Part shown: positions 42,584 to 57,008 of the stretch, one piece after another
Layout: each line of letters begins with the position of its first letter
Numbering within the stretch: position 1 is the first letter of the stretch
NCBI GenBank assembly: GCA_023313575.1
Contig: JAJTTP010000008.1
Location: 1 to 64,000 of the forward strand
Reading direction: 5' to 3'
DNA length: 64,000 nucleotides
DNA from: Eutypella sp. D-1
Taxonomy: Eukaryota; Ascomycota; Sordariomycetes; Xylariales; Diatrypaceae
Translations under genes and position numbers: made by a program
The notes under the pieces: model-generated
What the model was told of the DNA's origin: nothing
Database searches by the model: none
The model's input: only the letters and a program-made list of their open reading frames with translations

Positions 42584-45078
42584 CTAGATAATATTCGCAA
42601 TGCTAATCCTTTCCGTGCTTCGCGCAGCGGAGCTCGTCGCCGGGGCAGGACTATTTCCACTACTTCTAGGCGCAGTGGTATTACTTCGCGCTATACTAGG
42701 TGTTTGCTCCATCTTGATCGGCGGTAATGTCTGGGGCGCGAACGCAGGAGCAGGGCTGGAATGTCCGGAAGCCAGACTTTTGATATGCGAGAAAAGCCCG
42801 TCCCAGTCTCCCCAGTCCTGCATCTCCTCGCGTGTAAGGCCTGTCCTGTTCTCTGGCATCAACAACCCTCCCCCAACCGGCTTCGCTGATATGACAGGTG
42901 GGTCGCGTTCGGCGCCAGCCCATACCCAAGATGATTCGGGTCCCGCCTGCAAGTCGGCGCTTACGTATATGAGGAGTTCTTCATCCCTAAGCAGAGACTC
43001 TTGAATGGTGGCTGGCCCCTGAGCGGCTGTATGGGGAAAGCCGTGGGAGGTTGAACGGGGGGCGTAGGCTGCTACTTCGGCTCGCTTATTCGCCAATACA
43101 GACACGAAGAAAGACAGGAATCGTCCGCATGGTACTGCAACATCCCGCCGGCCGCTTATTGATGATAGTGCCCGAATACACGTCATGGCAGCTTCGTAAT
43201 GGCCTGCAAGGAGTAGAAACAGTGTGCAGCGGAAGATATGGGTGGTGAGGAGTGCGGTCGCAGTGTCAGCCAGGGTCGCACTGGTTCGACCAATCAGGGT
43301 TGCTGTATCCAACGCAGTGATAGTGCAATGCTCAACAGCCCCTTTTCGTACCTCAGGAGGGCAGGCTGGAGCAAGGTTGTGTCGATGGAGAAGTAAACGC
43401 GCATTGAGAAGATAGCTAAGAGGCATAAGTATATATGGAGCAATGGGGAGATCACTTTGTGGGTCGCAAGTGGCTGGGAAAGACCTCTGGCAGGCCACAA
43501 AGTGTGCATCAAATGTCTTTAAGCGTGTGAGCGGAACGACAGGGACCGCAAGAGCTTTCCTCATTGCAGAGAAACTTCGGACGACGTCGAGGACGACATG
43601 TAAATAATGCGATAGAGGATTGGTGTTCAAAGGGTGAGTAGGTCTATCGGTTTGAAGAAGATGATCGTCACAAGGCTCGGGAAGAGTTACGTCGCAGTCG
43701 GCATCGTCGATGGCGAAAGGGCGGCCAAGTTCTAATGATAAAGTACGATCGAGGATGTAAATGGCCCACCAGACTCTCTTCCGCATGTCCGCTTCTATGA
43801 CAGATCGAGCACCCGTTTCCAAGTGAAGATCCATATCCTGTGCGCATCTGACGGCAGTTCCCAACCACGTCCACGAAGTAGACTTGAGATTGAGCTCGTT
43901 CAGCGCTAGAGAGACAAGAAAGAACGCACGAGCATTATCGAGTGTCCAATCGTTGCACCACGGATCTACAAGACCACGTGAGGCATCGAGGAACTCACTG
44001 GCTTGTTTCGTTCGTTCAAGCTCATCGCTGAACAAACTCCCCGCCCCCAAAATAGCATAAAACATACAAAGCCACGAGGCTGAGACCCGCTGCAGGTTAG
44101 CGCTCTGATATAATTCGTTCACATCGTGTTGCAACGTCGGCCAGTGAAGAATCGGCATCATGATATGCACAGCTCCGTAGTATGAGTGAAGGATCTTTTC
44201 TGTCATAGCCTTCGGGGGTAGGGGCGGCCTCGGAGGATCGAATACGGTAGCGGCGAACATTGAATGCCGGTAGGGCGCTGGTGGTTTGACTAGGCCCTTT
44301 GAGAAATTTCTCAAGTTTAGCCTAGCCCGCGAGGGATCATGCAATGGCGCCACCCGCTTTCGTCGCTTTGGTTCGGAATGTATATCCGGCAGTGGAAGTG
44401 GTAACTGCTCGACGTTTTCCACATCTACATCCATCTGGCCATCTCGCTCACTAAGCAGCCGCTTTAGACCATTGTTCTCCCTCTTCAGTTTCTCGACTTG
44501 CTTCTCGAGGTCCTGGACTTGTTTAATGGAAGACATCCGCCTATTGGTCTCCTTGGTGAATTGGCACTTCACGTTGCGGCTCGAACACTCTGAACAGCTA
44601 GTTGTTTCCGTCGCATCACACTTGACTTTCCTCTCGCGGCAGGCATCGCAACTCGGATCTTTCCTTCTTTGACGGTATGCTCGCTTCTGAGCTCAAGGTT
44701 AGCGGAAGGTGTGCATCTAATGGTCGGGGGGAGGGGGTTTGATACCGAATCGCTTGACGGCAAGGATTCACGACCCATCACTGGGGTCGCTGCCACTGGT
44801 GTATAGGATTGAAACGCTGACTGGCTCACTGAGGGTAATGCTGGGAGGCCACCTATTGGCTGAGACTGGGGTGCGGCATTGGGTCTCGCCGTGGTATTCA
44901 TCAAATTGCTTAGGTACTGGGTCTGTGGCCTAGGCGAAGTCGCCGAGGATACCGACGAAGAATCATAAGACCTGGTGGACGGATTCGGGGATCGAGGGAA
45001 GGCATTATGCGAAGGCGTTGTCATCTTCGAAGACTTAAAACTCCAGAAGTTAGAACCTTGATAGGTCGGACTTGCCAC
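42584..45078 (-). CDS. Zn(II)2Cys6 fungal transcription factor
   Basis: Nuclear DNA-binding regulator. Exons on the minus strand: 45078-44746 and 44686-42584, giving 811 residues. The 59-nt intron (GTATCA...GCTAAC...CTCAG) is phase 0 and joins SSDS to KRAYRQRRKDPSCDAC. Exon 1 (111 residues) is Ser/Thr/Pro-rich and disordered. The binuclear zinc cluster starts at about residue 122: CDACRERKVKC, then CSECSSRNVKC, i.e. CX2CX6C-X9-CX2CX6C. A short linker and a coiled coil for dimerisation follow (VQDLEKQVEKLKRENNGLKRLL). The middle region holds the fungal-specific TF domain (ILHSYYGAVHIMMPILHWPTL; WTWLGTAVRCAQDMDLHLE; KRVWWAIYILDRTLSLELGRPFAIDDADCD). The C-terminus is Ser/Thr/Pro-rich. The target pathway cannot be read from the sequence, and no neighbouring cluster points to one. 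Confidence 0.9.
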
Positions 45079-48000
45079 GGATTCCCCAAGAGAATGGACT
45101 ATAAGTACTGCCCGAGCAAGGAATATGCAGGTCGTTTCCGCTAAACTTTCTCTGGGATCAGTCAGGTATAAGAGAGACTTTTAGACGTATTCCCGCCGCA
45201 GGTCGAGTGTCGAAGGGAGGAACATGCGGCGGGTTGGCCTAGGCGGTAAGAGATCTACCCTCGCACCAATGCCACAGACTCGGATTTTCGTGCAGGCAAA
45301 CCCTCGGTGTCCCCTCTTGAAGATGCTGATAGCCAGTACTGCGTAGCGCTACAGCAGCGTTGTACTACTCGAAGGCCGTTCTATTTCTGGGTATTCTCTA
45401 GCGATCTGTCCCAGGCCCACACCAAGATTAGGTACATGAAATGGACAGTCAGTAGCAGAAGTACTTGGTAAACATGAAGCTCATCTGTAATCGACGCTTG
45501 GATGAATTTGGTTGTGTCTGCTCAGAGGGCTTCGAACACATCGGGAGAGAGGACTGCCTAAACCGGAAATCAGACGGCGCAGCACCGGACGGCAACACTT
45601 CTCTAAATAAGTGCTGATACCACAACAGCAGGACGCTTGTCTGTAGTACTACGTTAGAGATTTGTACGGCGAGAATGATCGGTCCAGTGAGGCAGCGCCG
45701 GGCGGGTGTAATAGAAGGAAAGCAAGTCTGGAAGGGTCCGCGGCCTACGAAGGAGAAGACGAGATATGATCTAGCTAGTCGGTCCCGGGACGGTAAGGGC
45801 GGTTCCTCAGCTCTTTTTCAGCCAAGGCCCGGGGGTCTTCGGTGTTGTTAAAACGTAAGTCGGAATTATATACTACTGTCTGGAGGGGCGAAATCCTTCC
45901 TAAGTATCCCTGTAATAACGCAGGGAGGACCCGAACAGGGCTTGTGATGTTCATCGACCAAAATCGCTAGTAAGGTGTTTCGAGAGAATGGTAAGTGGGC
46001 CAGCCCGGTCCTGGCTTGGGCAAGTCGCCAATGAACCCTTGACCCTTGACGGACCCAGCCAAACACAACCTGAACACCATTCATGGCGAATCGGCTAACA
46101 CTCTAGGACAAGGCGGTTTGCCGTGAACTAATTGGCGTCTACCCGCCTCTCTACTAGTACAAAAAGGCCTATAAAAATGCCTTTGGCCCCGTCGCTGAAC
46201 TACCAGCATAGTCTGGGGTGCTAAGCTAGCGACCTCCGTTCTCACACAGCATACTAGAAGCGCAGGAGATCTATAATTCTATACATACCAATATATAGCT
46301 AATCCAGCCGGGGATTATGAGATAGAGTTTCATGCAGATATCAATCCTAGGAAACGTCGTCATCACATGTGGTCCGATTCTCAATATCGTTGATATCTCG
46401 GGCAGCCATCCTAGTCGGTACAAGTTGTCACTTGATAATTATATAGCCGCGCACCTCACTCATAGAACGAAGAGAGCGAACAAATTCTGAACTGACGCCG
46501 TTCAAGCTACATTTGATGTCAACTCTGTTTCATTGAGGGTAACCATTTGCATCTGATGGCTCTATAGAAGGGCAATATTTCCTCAGTTTCTTGATTAGTC
46601 CCCGGTGTGCGTACCTTGTGGTACGATGGCCCTACTTATTCAGCTGCTCCTCAGCTCGGCAGCCATTGGTGCGAAGGATCCTGCTTAGGGTATTTGGGGA
46701 AGGGGCAGGAGGTAAGGCAAAGGATGCGCCGGACCGTTTTTTACCAATTGTGACGCCTGGGGCGCGTTTTTAACTACCGTCGACATTCCATTCTTGCGTA
46801 GGACAATACACAGTACGCGCTGAAGAGCGACACTCTTGTTTCATTGTTTCGACAACTGGCGGCGCCCTAAAACGTCCAGACGCGAGACGCTCGGAACCGT
46901 GGTGAGGTATGACAGGGCAAATCATCAGACTAGCCAGGGTCGTGGAGAACAAGAAAAGGAACAGGTTTGGAACGTGCCGAAAAGAACGAAACGCACATGC
47001 CCAGGTCTCCGTGCGGGTAAGGATGTAACATCATCCGCCGAATTGAGTACCTACTCCATGCCCCGGCCACCTCAGGCCCCTGTTCAAGTCAATGAATGAG
47101 TGCTTATTTATTTATATCGCCGGTAACAAGAGGTGCAGATTGCTCAAATAATGTGGCGTCAGATATAACCTCTTATACCATAATATAGTCTAGTCCTCTA
47201 TTTTCATTGTTGTTGGTAGTATGCTTACGAATTGAAGCGTAAGGAAAGTATAAGGATCAAGGGAAGAATCCGCTCACATCCTTAAAGAAGGAAGTCGAAG
47301 ACAATCATTGCCTCCTTGGCTCATACATGGAAATCGCACGTACTCCTGTCCGTATGCAAGAAGTCGTAGTGCGGGATTCTGCAAGGCGCGGCCGCATGAA
47401 TAACTAGCATGGATATAATGTAGGAGGCATAGTTCTTTACTTCGTTTCTACTAACTACAAAGCTGGGGCCCCCACAATCCACGCATGCCCGACCGACCGA
47501 AGGAATTTCTCGGGCGCTGACAGAGGCTGGAGTTTGCCGTTCTCAAGCAACAGTGATTGGCAGTGATCCACTATACATAACAAGATCAGCTACAAAAGTG
47601 CCATGATTCCCAGTGCCTGTGGAGAGACACTCAAACCGAACAGCGCCTAGTACTGCACAACGAGTTATAAAAGCACACAGACGAGCTCTCCTATGTACGA
47701 TGGTTCATTCAATTAGCAATAGGAGACAAAAATGAAGAACAAGACAGGATTGGACTTGTCATAGACTGGCTGCATTGCTTCCATAATAAATCTAAGTAGC
47801 TCGATCGATGGCTTGGAACAGTAGCATAGGTAGTCGTAATGATAGTAGATTTTCATTGAACTCTGTAATAAGGTGACGACTCCATGCTAATACTTTCCCC
47901 CGCGATATTTGTACCTCACAGTAATTTACAGGGCATGGATGTACTCGGATGGGTGACAGATCGAAAATGAAACGGCTAGCGGCGTCCCAGGAGCACGCGG

Positions 48001-51000
48001 AAAGGTAGCAACGGATGGCATGGCAAGAAATAGGAAGGGTTCTAACATTGGGTAGGCATGGCCGGCATGGAAAAGTTGGTGAATGAGGTATGCGTTTTGG
48101 AGATCTCCCCATTGTTCTCTAGCGATGTAGTATGTACTCAGACTACTTACCATGTAGTGCACATACCATATTAAGGACTAATGTAGCCGCCAGATCGCGT
48201 AGGGTCGGGACTTGTCGATTAGCCGCGTGGTCGAGTACGGGAGACCGCATCCCCACCCTCACCCACGAGCCACAACCCAGTCCGCCAGGCTTTCAAGTAA
48301 GATCTGATGAATTGCCAAGTTCTAAGCCGATCCCCTGATAAGTTGACGGCTTCTGGTAGGGATCTGATAACTTAAACATCTATTCCAACTATAGAAACAC
48401 ATACATACATAATGGCTGTCATCCCGGAGGGCCACATGCGGCCGAGCTGAATGCTAAGCGATAAATTTATGACGGGCTCCTCCGAGAACCTGGCAAGGCT
48501 TGCTAGGTATGTACTTGTTATAAGAAACCCAGTAACACACGTTTTTAAGCGGGACGAAGAGCCCACCTGGAGGCCAGCTACATAGTATAAAATTGGTCTT
48601 GGCATCGGAAAGAAAATACAATCCATAAGAGATACACCATTATGAAGTACGTATAAAACGTTACCCAGCCCAGCCAGCTATGTAGAGTGATACATTATTA
48701 GTCGTACACGGCAATAAAAATAGATCGGTCGCTGCCCAGACAATGGTGATAATATTAAAAAGTAATCGCCCACCCGCCGACCCGGTGTTCGAAGCTTTCC
48801 CTTTTCCAATAATTGCAGGGCTAATTTCTGTTCTTGGTTAATGATCCACGGAACTAAGAGGACAATCATACTACGTACTTCGTATCTGGCCGCGTACATC
48901 TTGTCACAATATAGGAGGTATTCAAGACGCCATTTGAAAGCCTGTATGTGGCATGGCATAAGTTGGCAGCAGGTACGTATATTCGGTCGTTGCCGTTTGG
49001 CCGGCCGTTTCATTAATGCGGCCTGCCGGGTTTCCCTTCCTCATAATGGACGCTGGCATATGGATATATAAAATATACGATGTAAATTGAGTTGCGCAGA
49101 GATCTTTCAGCTAATTACTAGTTAGGAACCCCGGCGATATTATGTGATTACCCCTGGGTTTTGGATAGCAGTTTGTTTCGCAAGCTAACTAATGTTTCTG
49201 GTTCCATCTAGCTCCCGCGTCTGTATATACATGGAGATGCCGGTATTAGATACAACTATGGCTACGTACGCATCGGAAGTCTTCCGAACCAAGCCTCTCT
49301 CGGATAAAGCCTTCCTCGCGTAGTATGAGGTTTATATTCTCACTTTGCTGGTCCAGGAACGCATTCGCATTATCAATTCGGTAGCACGCATGCAGCGCTT
49401 AGCATGTAATGTCCTTGGGTAACATTTCCAGAATGTCGCTTGATTTCCTTAATCCTCGCCATCCCACGCGAGAAAGACAGATGCTTAATCAATCTCCAAC
49501 GTGATTCGCGAATAAAAATCTGTGCCCACCCATACTCAACCCTTACGCAGCCGTAATCTAACTCTTATGCACGATACTCTGAATTATCTACTTCCTTTTG
49601 GAGGCCCCATTGTTTTACAGTAGTAGCTCATACCCCTAGACGGAGTACACGATGGTACAATGCCCTTTCAGTGATACGTGTACTTCCGGATCCGGTTACT
49701 GGCGAGATGGGCATTATCGACGATGAAAAAACGTGGCAATGAACTTTGATCAACGAGTTCAGTCTAGCATGTGGTCCCAAAGAATATGCGCGGTGCATAA
49801 GAATAGGCAGGCTGGCAAGTAGAAGGTTCAAACACTTCGAAGCTCTATATAGTAGCCCCAGGCACGTTCAAAATCGCATGGGGATTGATGGGTTGGTGAA
49901 TCACTCTGAAAATGAAAATCCCTACAACTACGTCCTACTTAATTCTCCTTCCGGATAACGGCCATAGTACACTTTAACAACAGCGCTATATAAGGCTAAA
50001 CCTGTCGGGCCTTTTACTCAGTAGCTTCACATAGTAAAATCAGTGAGAATATGTTGAATATGCAGTGTACATGGTAGATGCCTAAGTAGCTAAGTTACCT
50101 ATGTAGCTGGGCACCAATTTCCTCGGTTCTCTCCGGACGCCCCGAATTCTAACTTCAACACCCAGGAACTACAGGCTACAGCACACTCACAAATGATGTC
50201 TTACATAGCACGAGTAGCCTTAGGGATTAACCAAGCCGCCGGCCTTCGGCTTGCTTCACCGTCTTCGGTTATCATGATCTGCGAAGGCATTGCCCGCGAT
50301 ATTGCCCTTTTTAGTTACAAGCAAAAGGATAAGCCGACAAGCCCGGAGTGGCCTCTCGGATCCAACAAGCATTATCCCAGCAGCCTCGGACCATCCCCTC
50401 TACCCACTCTGCCACTTTACTTACCCATGCATTAAGCTTCACTATAGCCAATGGGCACGAGCCGAAAAATAGCCAAGATCCTGTCCACGTAATCAGTGGG
50501 TGGAGTTACCTAATTAGTTCAATTCCTAGCAGGTCTCGGGAGAGACTGGACCCTGGGGACATCTATATAAGGCTAGGGCTACCTAATTACAGTAGCATAC
50601 CATGCAATAGCACTTACGGTAACGGGGTAAGAGACCGGGGGAAGTCGTCGATTGCTAATCTGTGGAGAGCACACGTTTATTTTTGTACCGTAGCAGCGCG
50701 TTGTACGGCCTGTATTATGCAACGGGATCGGCACCCATGTTTGTCTGATTTAATAAGGTTGTGTGGCCGGCGAGGCGTGACATGTGGGCTCGCGCCTTTA
50801 ATAGCGTAGCCCACGGTGCTATTGTTTGAGTACACTACAACTACAGTAGTCAATACTTGTTCCTATCCAACGGAACCTCCACCATGATACACATAGGTTA
50901 TGTTATAGTCTACGTGATTACTTGGTAACACGGATCTTCCTCGAGATGTCTCATATCTCGTGCTTTATATGAATATATCGACGATCTCGTGTTAACGGCC

Positions 51001-54000
51001 ATTTGCATTCTTCATGCACTCATCCATGCGTCGTTTAACTGGGGTTATTCCCACTTCCCGGGTATGTGCGTCTGGGATCTACAGGGACGCCACACGAAAG
51101 CAAGACCTTGGCGACCATGTGGAGGCGTGTACGTGCTAAGAGGGGATCTTAAGCTACATGGTAGGAATTTTGGAAGGTCTAATAAGGCCTCAAGCCACGA
51201 TGCAGCAGCAAGCCGTCCTCTCTCCATTTGGGTCCGCGGTCGCCTTTCAAATAACATTCCTGGATCCTAATAAGACAGACGGCATTATAAGGGCGGCGAA
51301 TTTGTTTCCTGCACCTAATGGCTGGCTTTACAGAAACTTCTACTTCACTATGTAGCATAGACTGTTGGCCCGCACCTAGGTATGCGGCAAGTTGCTCCTG
51401 AGGTAGCACTAGCGAACCCGGTCTTTTCGTCCGACTCTTACTATGTATGTAGATGGCACCATGACCACTAGAAGTTGGGGGCTGCTCGCTCATTCGAGAG
51501 TGTGTTTCTGCTTCCGCTAACCCCTTCTTTCCCCAAAAAATCGACGGCGGGAGCCGTCGCCAAGATTGAAGAATTTTCCGCGCATCGAATAATTTCCTGC
51601 AGATGAACCTAACGAACAAGTGGGATGCGGTTCTCATTGTCACCCAGGTGCTATGATTCTGACTGATAACTATCCGTTGGAGATGCTAGGCTATGGCAGG
51701 ATGTCGCCGGAATAGTCACCAGTCGTGTATCAGTCTAAGGCACTTAAAGGGCATGATAACACCAGTGATGTCCCCGCGTTGCGACCCTCTGAAACAGTGA
51801 AAACAAATTAACTAACCATGCACTGAAGTGCCCGAGTGGTGCGGATGGTTCCCAAATGGAGCTCCAGAACCCGAATGTCACTTGGGTAGTAGTGTCCCGA
51901 CTGCCGAACTTGCGGGATTCACGACCGGGTGGTGCTCCGTGATGGCTATCCAAGGCTACCCAGGCATTGTTAGTGTGTCATCTAGATTTTGGCAACGAGT
52001 CCAGGCTGTCGTTGGAGTGTTCCAAACGGAAGGATCGAGATTTAGAATACGATACTCGCCGAGGATGTCTGCCACACGACGAACTACAAATCCCCATCCT
52101 GTAGTCCTCCATTGTTAGCCTCTCAAGTCGCCGTTAGAACGGCGTGCACTCATCTAGATCGCTAGTGGGGTTAAGGCAGCAGTCATCCCTCAACGTCGCA
52201 CTATAACTCATGTAACTTGGTGCGATATTAGGAGACAGAGCATGTCCCCGAAGAAGCGGTCACACAGGGATTGCGAACCTCCCCAAGATGCGAGCCTGCT
52301 CGATGGGCTGAATCTGGATCGGCCACCTCTCCGAGAGAGAAAAAACAGCCTCTCCCGCAGTTTAGGGAACTCAGGTCGTAACCTTATTTCACCGGCACTT
52401 TGGCTCAGAGAACGCCGACCACGGCTGTGACATGCATCTCCTCCAGTATGGCGTCCTCCAGCAAACGACACTACCTTGCCAGCGTAACGTTCTCTACTGG
52501 TGTTCTGGCCCAGCCAATTGGCTGTGTAGGCAACCGAGCATTGTGTGCTGGGAATCACATGCGCGCGACGTGGCACTGCAGCCCGTTCGACCCTTGCGCA
52601 ATGTAGGGCGAGACAACATGGCCGCTCCGAAGATTGGGGGAGGGGGAAGGGAGCGAGTGGTACATAGTACAGACAGTTTTCCTCTCTTCTCTCCTGTGGT
52701 GAAACAAACGCCTCAGTACTACGAAGACGAACGACTGACCATCCAACAGCATCACTTCGTCCAATAGAGGAGAATTTCCGATTCGTAGGTTCTCCGAGTT
52801 TCTACTCTCGGGTTTCGGCCGGAAAATCATTGTGGCACACACGGCAGATATCGGCAGCCATTTGGGCCAGCCATAGCTGCACCCACACATACACCCATGT
52901 TCGCATGAGCTGCAAACCCTCTCGAGTTGGTGTGGTTGCCCATCGAGGTTAACTAATATATTGGTGGACGAGATGCGCTAGGGCTCGTGTGCATATAGTC
53001 TTCAATGCGGTTCGGAGACCAGACATAGAATAACGCGGGACAGCTCCAGGGTAGGAGTAAACGCTGCCGAGTACTGTAGCAATACGTATGATCGTGGGCG
53101 ACTTGTGCGAATTCCTTATTTTCCATAACAAGACCATATCAGAATGCCTATGTCGGTCTCTACCTCTCAAGATTTAATCATGCTTAGGCGATTGGAACAA
53201 GCACAAAGAGCTGGTTATTTTCCGCGTATCTGTTCGCCATTGTGTGATGTGAAAACTTGGTTCTGTGGAGAGATTCCAGATTTCAGAATCCGTCTGGAGT
53301 CTGGAACCTGAAATAGCAGACACTTATTCCCGCCGCTGATACTCCATTTGAGTATTAACGATACCCTAGCTCGAGGATTACCACATGCGGTAATTCGTCG
53401 AGCACATCTCCTTTTTCTTGGCATGTTACCGCTTGCTGTTGGGGGTCCGAGAGGCATCGAATGAGTGCCCTTGCGGTGTGTCCTTGCGTTGGCAATTAGC
53501 AGGGACTAGAAAAGAAATTTAGTGACAAAGCACCCTTGAACTCTTTGCAGTTTCAAAGGGCGAAAAATGGTGCTTGCTTGCTTGCTTGACACTGGCGGGC
53601 GGCTCAGGACTACAGTGCTGCGTGCGCTAACTCGGCAGTTAGTAGATAATATGTGTCTCGTGCAGAATGTTTGTCTGCTGCCATCCATCGTGCAGGTCAT
53701 AGTTTAGTAAACACGTTCTGATCGATGGTACAAGATCTAGTTCTAATACCTCTCTCCACCGCCTAGGTTTACGCGTCCAGGCTCTTCGGGACGCACCCGG
53801 GCGGGGAGACGATCAGTCCACCGTTGACACGCCAGGCAAATCTATTCCCTACTCTGGGATGATCGCCGGTTATGCACCACCAGGGTTTTGTTCTCTAATC
53901 ACTAGGGCAGGCATTTAAGCCGTGGCTCAATTTATCATCACAGTTATCATTCGTGCTAAAAACAGACAGCGTGTAAAGAAAGTATTTTCTAATAGTTTTA

Positions 54001-57000
54001 CCGGTAAATAATATAGAAGTGAAGTGAAATTATCGTCGTAGAGCATTGTTTGCCAAACTCCTGGGTACGGCATCCGCCGCTAGCTTCCTAACTTCAGGCG
54101 TGGCTCGTGGAAATTCGAGCGAATCGGAGTCGTTAGGTCTCACTATGTATTGATCGCTGCTCCGCCAGAGCAAGCTCTAGTAATTATTAACATTATTAAT
54201 TAAACCAGTATGTTTGATGTACAAGGTGTCAGGATTCACAATATTCCTAATTACTGAAGGCTTTGCCCGAGTGCAAACATGGTGTGTATTTCACAACATG
54301 ACTTATAAGGTTTTACTTTCAAACCTGCCCCCAAGAATATCGTTATACTTCCTGTGCTTGATAGCCGGTGTTCAGGTCCGCCACCTTGTCGAAGAGGTGA
54401 TATATTCAGTCGCTTATACCATATAAACGTATCGATACCTGTTGTTCCTTCGGAATTTTGAACTCCCATTACTTACTTATCTCTCGAAGGCAGCTGCATG
54501 TGTTTCTTCATGCAGAAGTACTCTTCGGCCCCTGATTGTACAACGCACTAGTCGTCGGGTCAAATTAGATACTGTGTAGGGCAAGGATGTGAGCTAGTGG
54601 AAGAGGGCTGTAGAAGCCGAAGCAGAGGGCCTGGTGTCGGGATCGATATATAGATTACCATCAATCGTTTCCGCTATCTTCCAATTTCAGACACAATAGA
54701 GCAGCCAAAGCCATAGACATGGGTTATAAATAATAACACGCGGGCGGATATCCATGCAGGTTCTTCTGGCAAATTGGTTCCGCCCACCTTGTGTAAGGAG
54801 TTGTACAACAATGCAAAGAATGCCAGGACCTGTCCACCGGCTCACGTGGGTGAGGAATGATCAGGCGTTCACGGTACCTGAGCATCGATAATAGGCCCTA
54901 AACCTTTGAGAATGACACTATTATATCTCGAGTCGCTATCCTCAATACGGTACGGTCGTCTATATATATTCATGTCGCCATTGGGCAACATTAGTCTGCA
55001 ATCATTCAATGATATGAGTGTATCCACTGTGTAGAATGTGTTCTTCTCAAGTTCAACTCAACATCGCTAGTCACGATTTGGCGTGGTTTGGGCTATATGA
55101 CTATGAAGAAAGCTGCCTACTATACTTGAGATTTTGACCTATTCCAAGAGACAGCGACCTACGCTGTGGCGGGTTGCTCATGTGCGCATAGACAGGGAGC
55201 AGAGTTTTTGCAGATTATTTGATGCCCAGCGCAGTTTTCGAACCTGTGTATCGACGAATATTTGACTGTATACACGTTTGGTTGGGTGAATCATATCGCC
55301 TTGGTTATCACTATTAATTAGAGGAGACAATGTGTGAATTTGAATAAAAGCTACAAGCGAGTGGGCCAACATTCTAGCTGGCTCGATGACTCCTGATGAT
55401 CTAGCACTTTCCGACGATTTCAATTCCTAAGGAACTATGAAGCTACGTAGATATCCGAAGCTGGAGGAACTGTTGGGAATTTCCGGCATCAAGGCTCAGC
55501 TATATTCAAATGCCGTGAAAGGCAGCGAATTTGAAATTTCTAAACTACTTTTCGTCATACCGGAGGCAGCTGGTGAGATGGTACGACTCGCTACCCTTGA
55601 AGTAAAGGAGGCAGAAAATCATATATGAGGTGGTTGGGCCATCGCTGCCAGCGGTCTATAGTCCATACTCGGCATTTCTGGACTGCTCAGTAGGTATCTA
55701 TTCATAGCAAGTATGCGTATATAGCAAGGCCACACTCTCTTGAACTGGGAAGCCTAAGTTTGCAATTTTTGGCAGATTACATCAACTTCACACAATAGGC
55801 AGGTCGCGCACTCCGCAACACTAGGCTAAGAGGAGTAGTATATGAACTGTCTATAACTGTGCTTGTTGATGAAATATCCCGAGACTGCTACTGTTAAATG
55901 ATATATAGAGAATTTGCACGCTTGTCACTCCATGTTGGTTTTAACATATTGTTTTGTCTCAATAATATCGAAGTATGTAAAAATCATCGACTATCGCGGA
56001 TCTCATCGAAGTGGATGATGTAGCTCAATATAGTTCCATAATTGATAAGAATGATGACCTGTCACATATTGATGAAAAATCTAGAGTGTCGACGTAGTGT
56101 TCTGATTTTATCAATGCATTAAAGCGATAGGGAAAAAATATTGAATTTAATAGTAATGGATAGAAGATGGCTACACGTTTGGAATATGATCCAGAATGAA
56201 ATCTTCTGAAGTCAGGTGGATGGCACTAGCTAAGCTGAGCGAGCCATCTCTAACATAAAATGCTACATTCGAGATGATTAACGTGAAAGGGTAGTTTTAA
56301 TGATATGCTAATTTACCTTAAAGCATGTATACTGTTGTCTATTGATCGTGGTTTTGTATCACGGATTAACGAACATAGCAATTCCTTCAGAGGATGAACT
56401 ATTAATCGGTATACAATTATCAACTAAATAATCTACCATTTCATTATGCCGAGTTTTCACTTCTCCTTTATCGTGGAGAAATGAACCAGACGTCACGGTC
56501 AGTTCCGCCTCTTGAAGTGGGACCATTAGATAGGGGGAGGATCGTCTGGGTATATGAGTAGGGGAATCACCCCGACCTGTATGCAGTGATCCTTCTCGTT
56601 GCCAAGACAATCAAATCATATGTCTGCCACTACGGTCTTTTAAACGTGATAATAAATATATATCCACAAGCCTTGCTCGTACATGGTATCGATGATACCC
56701 ATAATTCGGAATCCTAATGAGAGTGGAAGGATATGTTCTGGGCTTGTGACCCCGGGTTTCGTATTCCGAAATGGCATAAAAACAGTGTATCGTATAGCGA
56801 ATATGGACGCCCATCGCCACGTAGCTACTTTATACAGCGTCAACATCTTCGGGCGGGGTAACGACGTAGTTACCCCTGGATCAATAGACATTAGATTTGT
56901 AATACTATCGCATAGAAGCGTCTATGCATCTTTGTGTATACTGGAACATAGAGCTAGACCTGGCTTCATTTCTTCTATATTATCGTACTGGATTCCTGCT

Positions 57001-57008
57001 GAGGCGCT
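45079..57008. other. 12-kb gene-poor stretch
   Basis: No coding gene, tRNA or rRNA could be supported on either strand. The longest open frames (for example 50348-50809 plus, 51179-51643 minus, 55437-55628 plus) have no domain, no splice-consistent continuation and unremarkable residue patterns. Unlike the left island, base composition is ordinary and there is no RIP-like stop pattern. It includes a terminator-like hairpin (51535-51559), a CTTG tetranucleotide run near 53577-53588 and an A/T-rich patch near 54180-54205. It could hold long non-coding RNAs or decayed sequence. Confidence 0.45.
51535..51559 (-). other. Hairpin next to an A/T run, terminator-like
   Basis: CGACGGC (51542-51548) and GCCGTCG (51553-51559) form a perfect 7-bp stem with a GGGA loop. 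On the minus strand the stem is followed by six T residues (A run at 51535-51540). The shape is that of a bacterial intrinsic terminator, but such terminators are not used by fungal polymerase II, and it may be chance. Confidence 0.4.

Noticed and set aside
50348..50809. 153-codon plus-strand open frame in the gene-poor stretch
   Set aside because: No domain, no coherent composition, and no splice-consistent extension.
51179..51643. 154-codon minus-strand open frame in the gene-poor stretch
   Set aside because: Random-looking composition; it runs through the terminator-like hairpin and has no recognisable motif.
55437..55628. 63-codon plus-strand frame with a protein-like composition (KLRRYPKLEELLGISG)
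   Set aside because: Too short and isolated to support; no neighbouring exon found.
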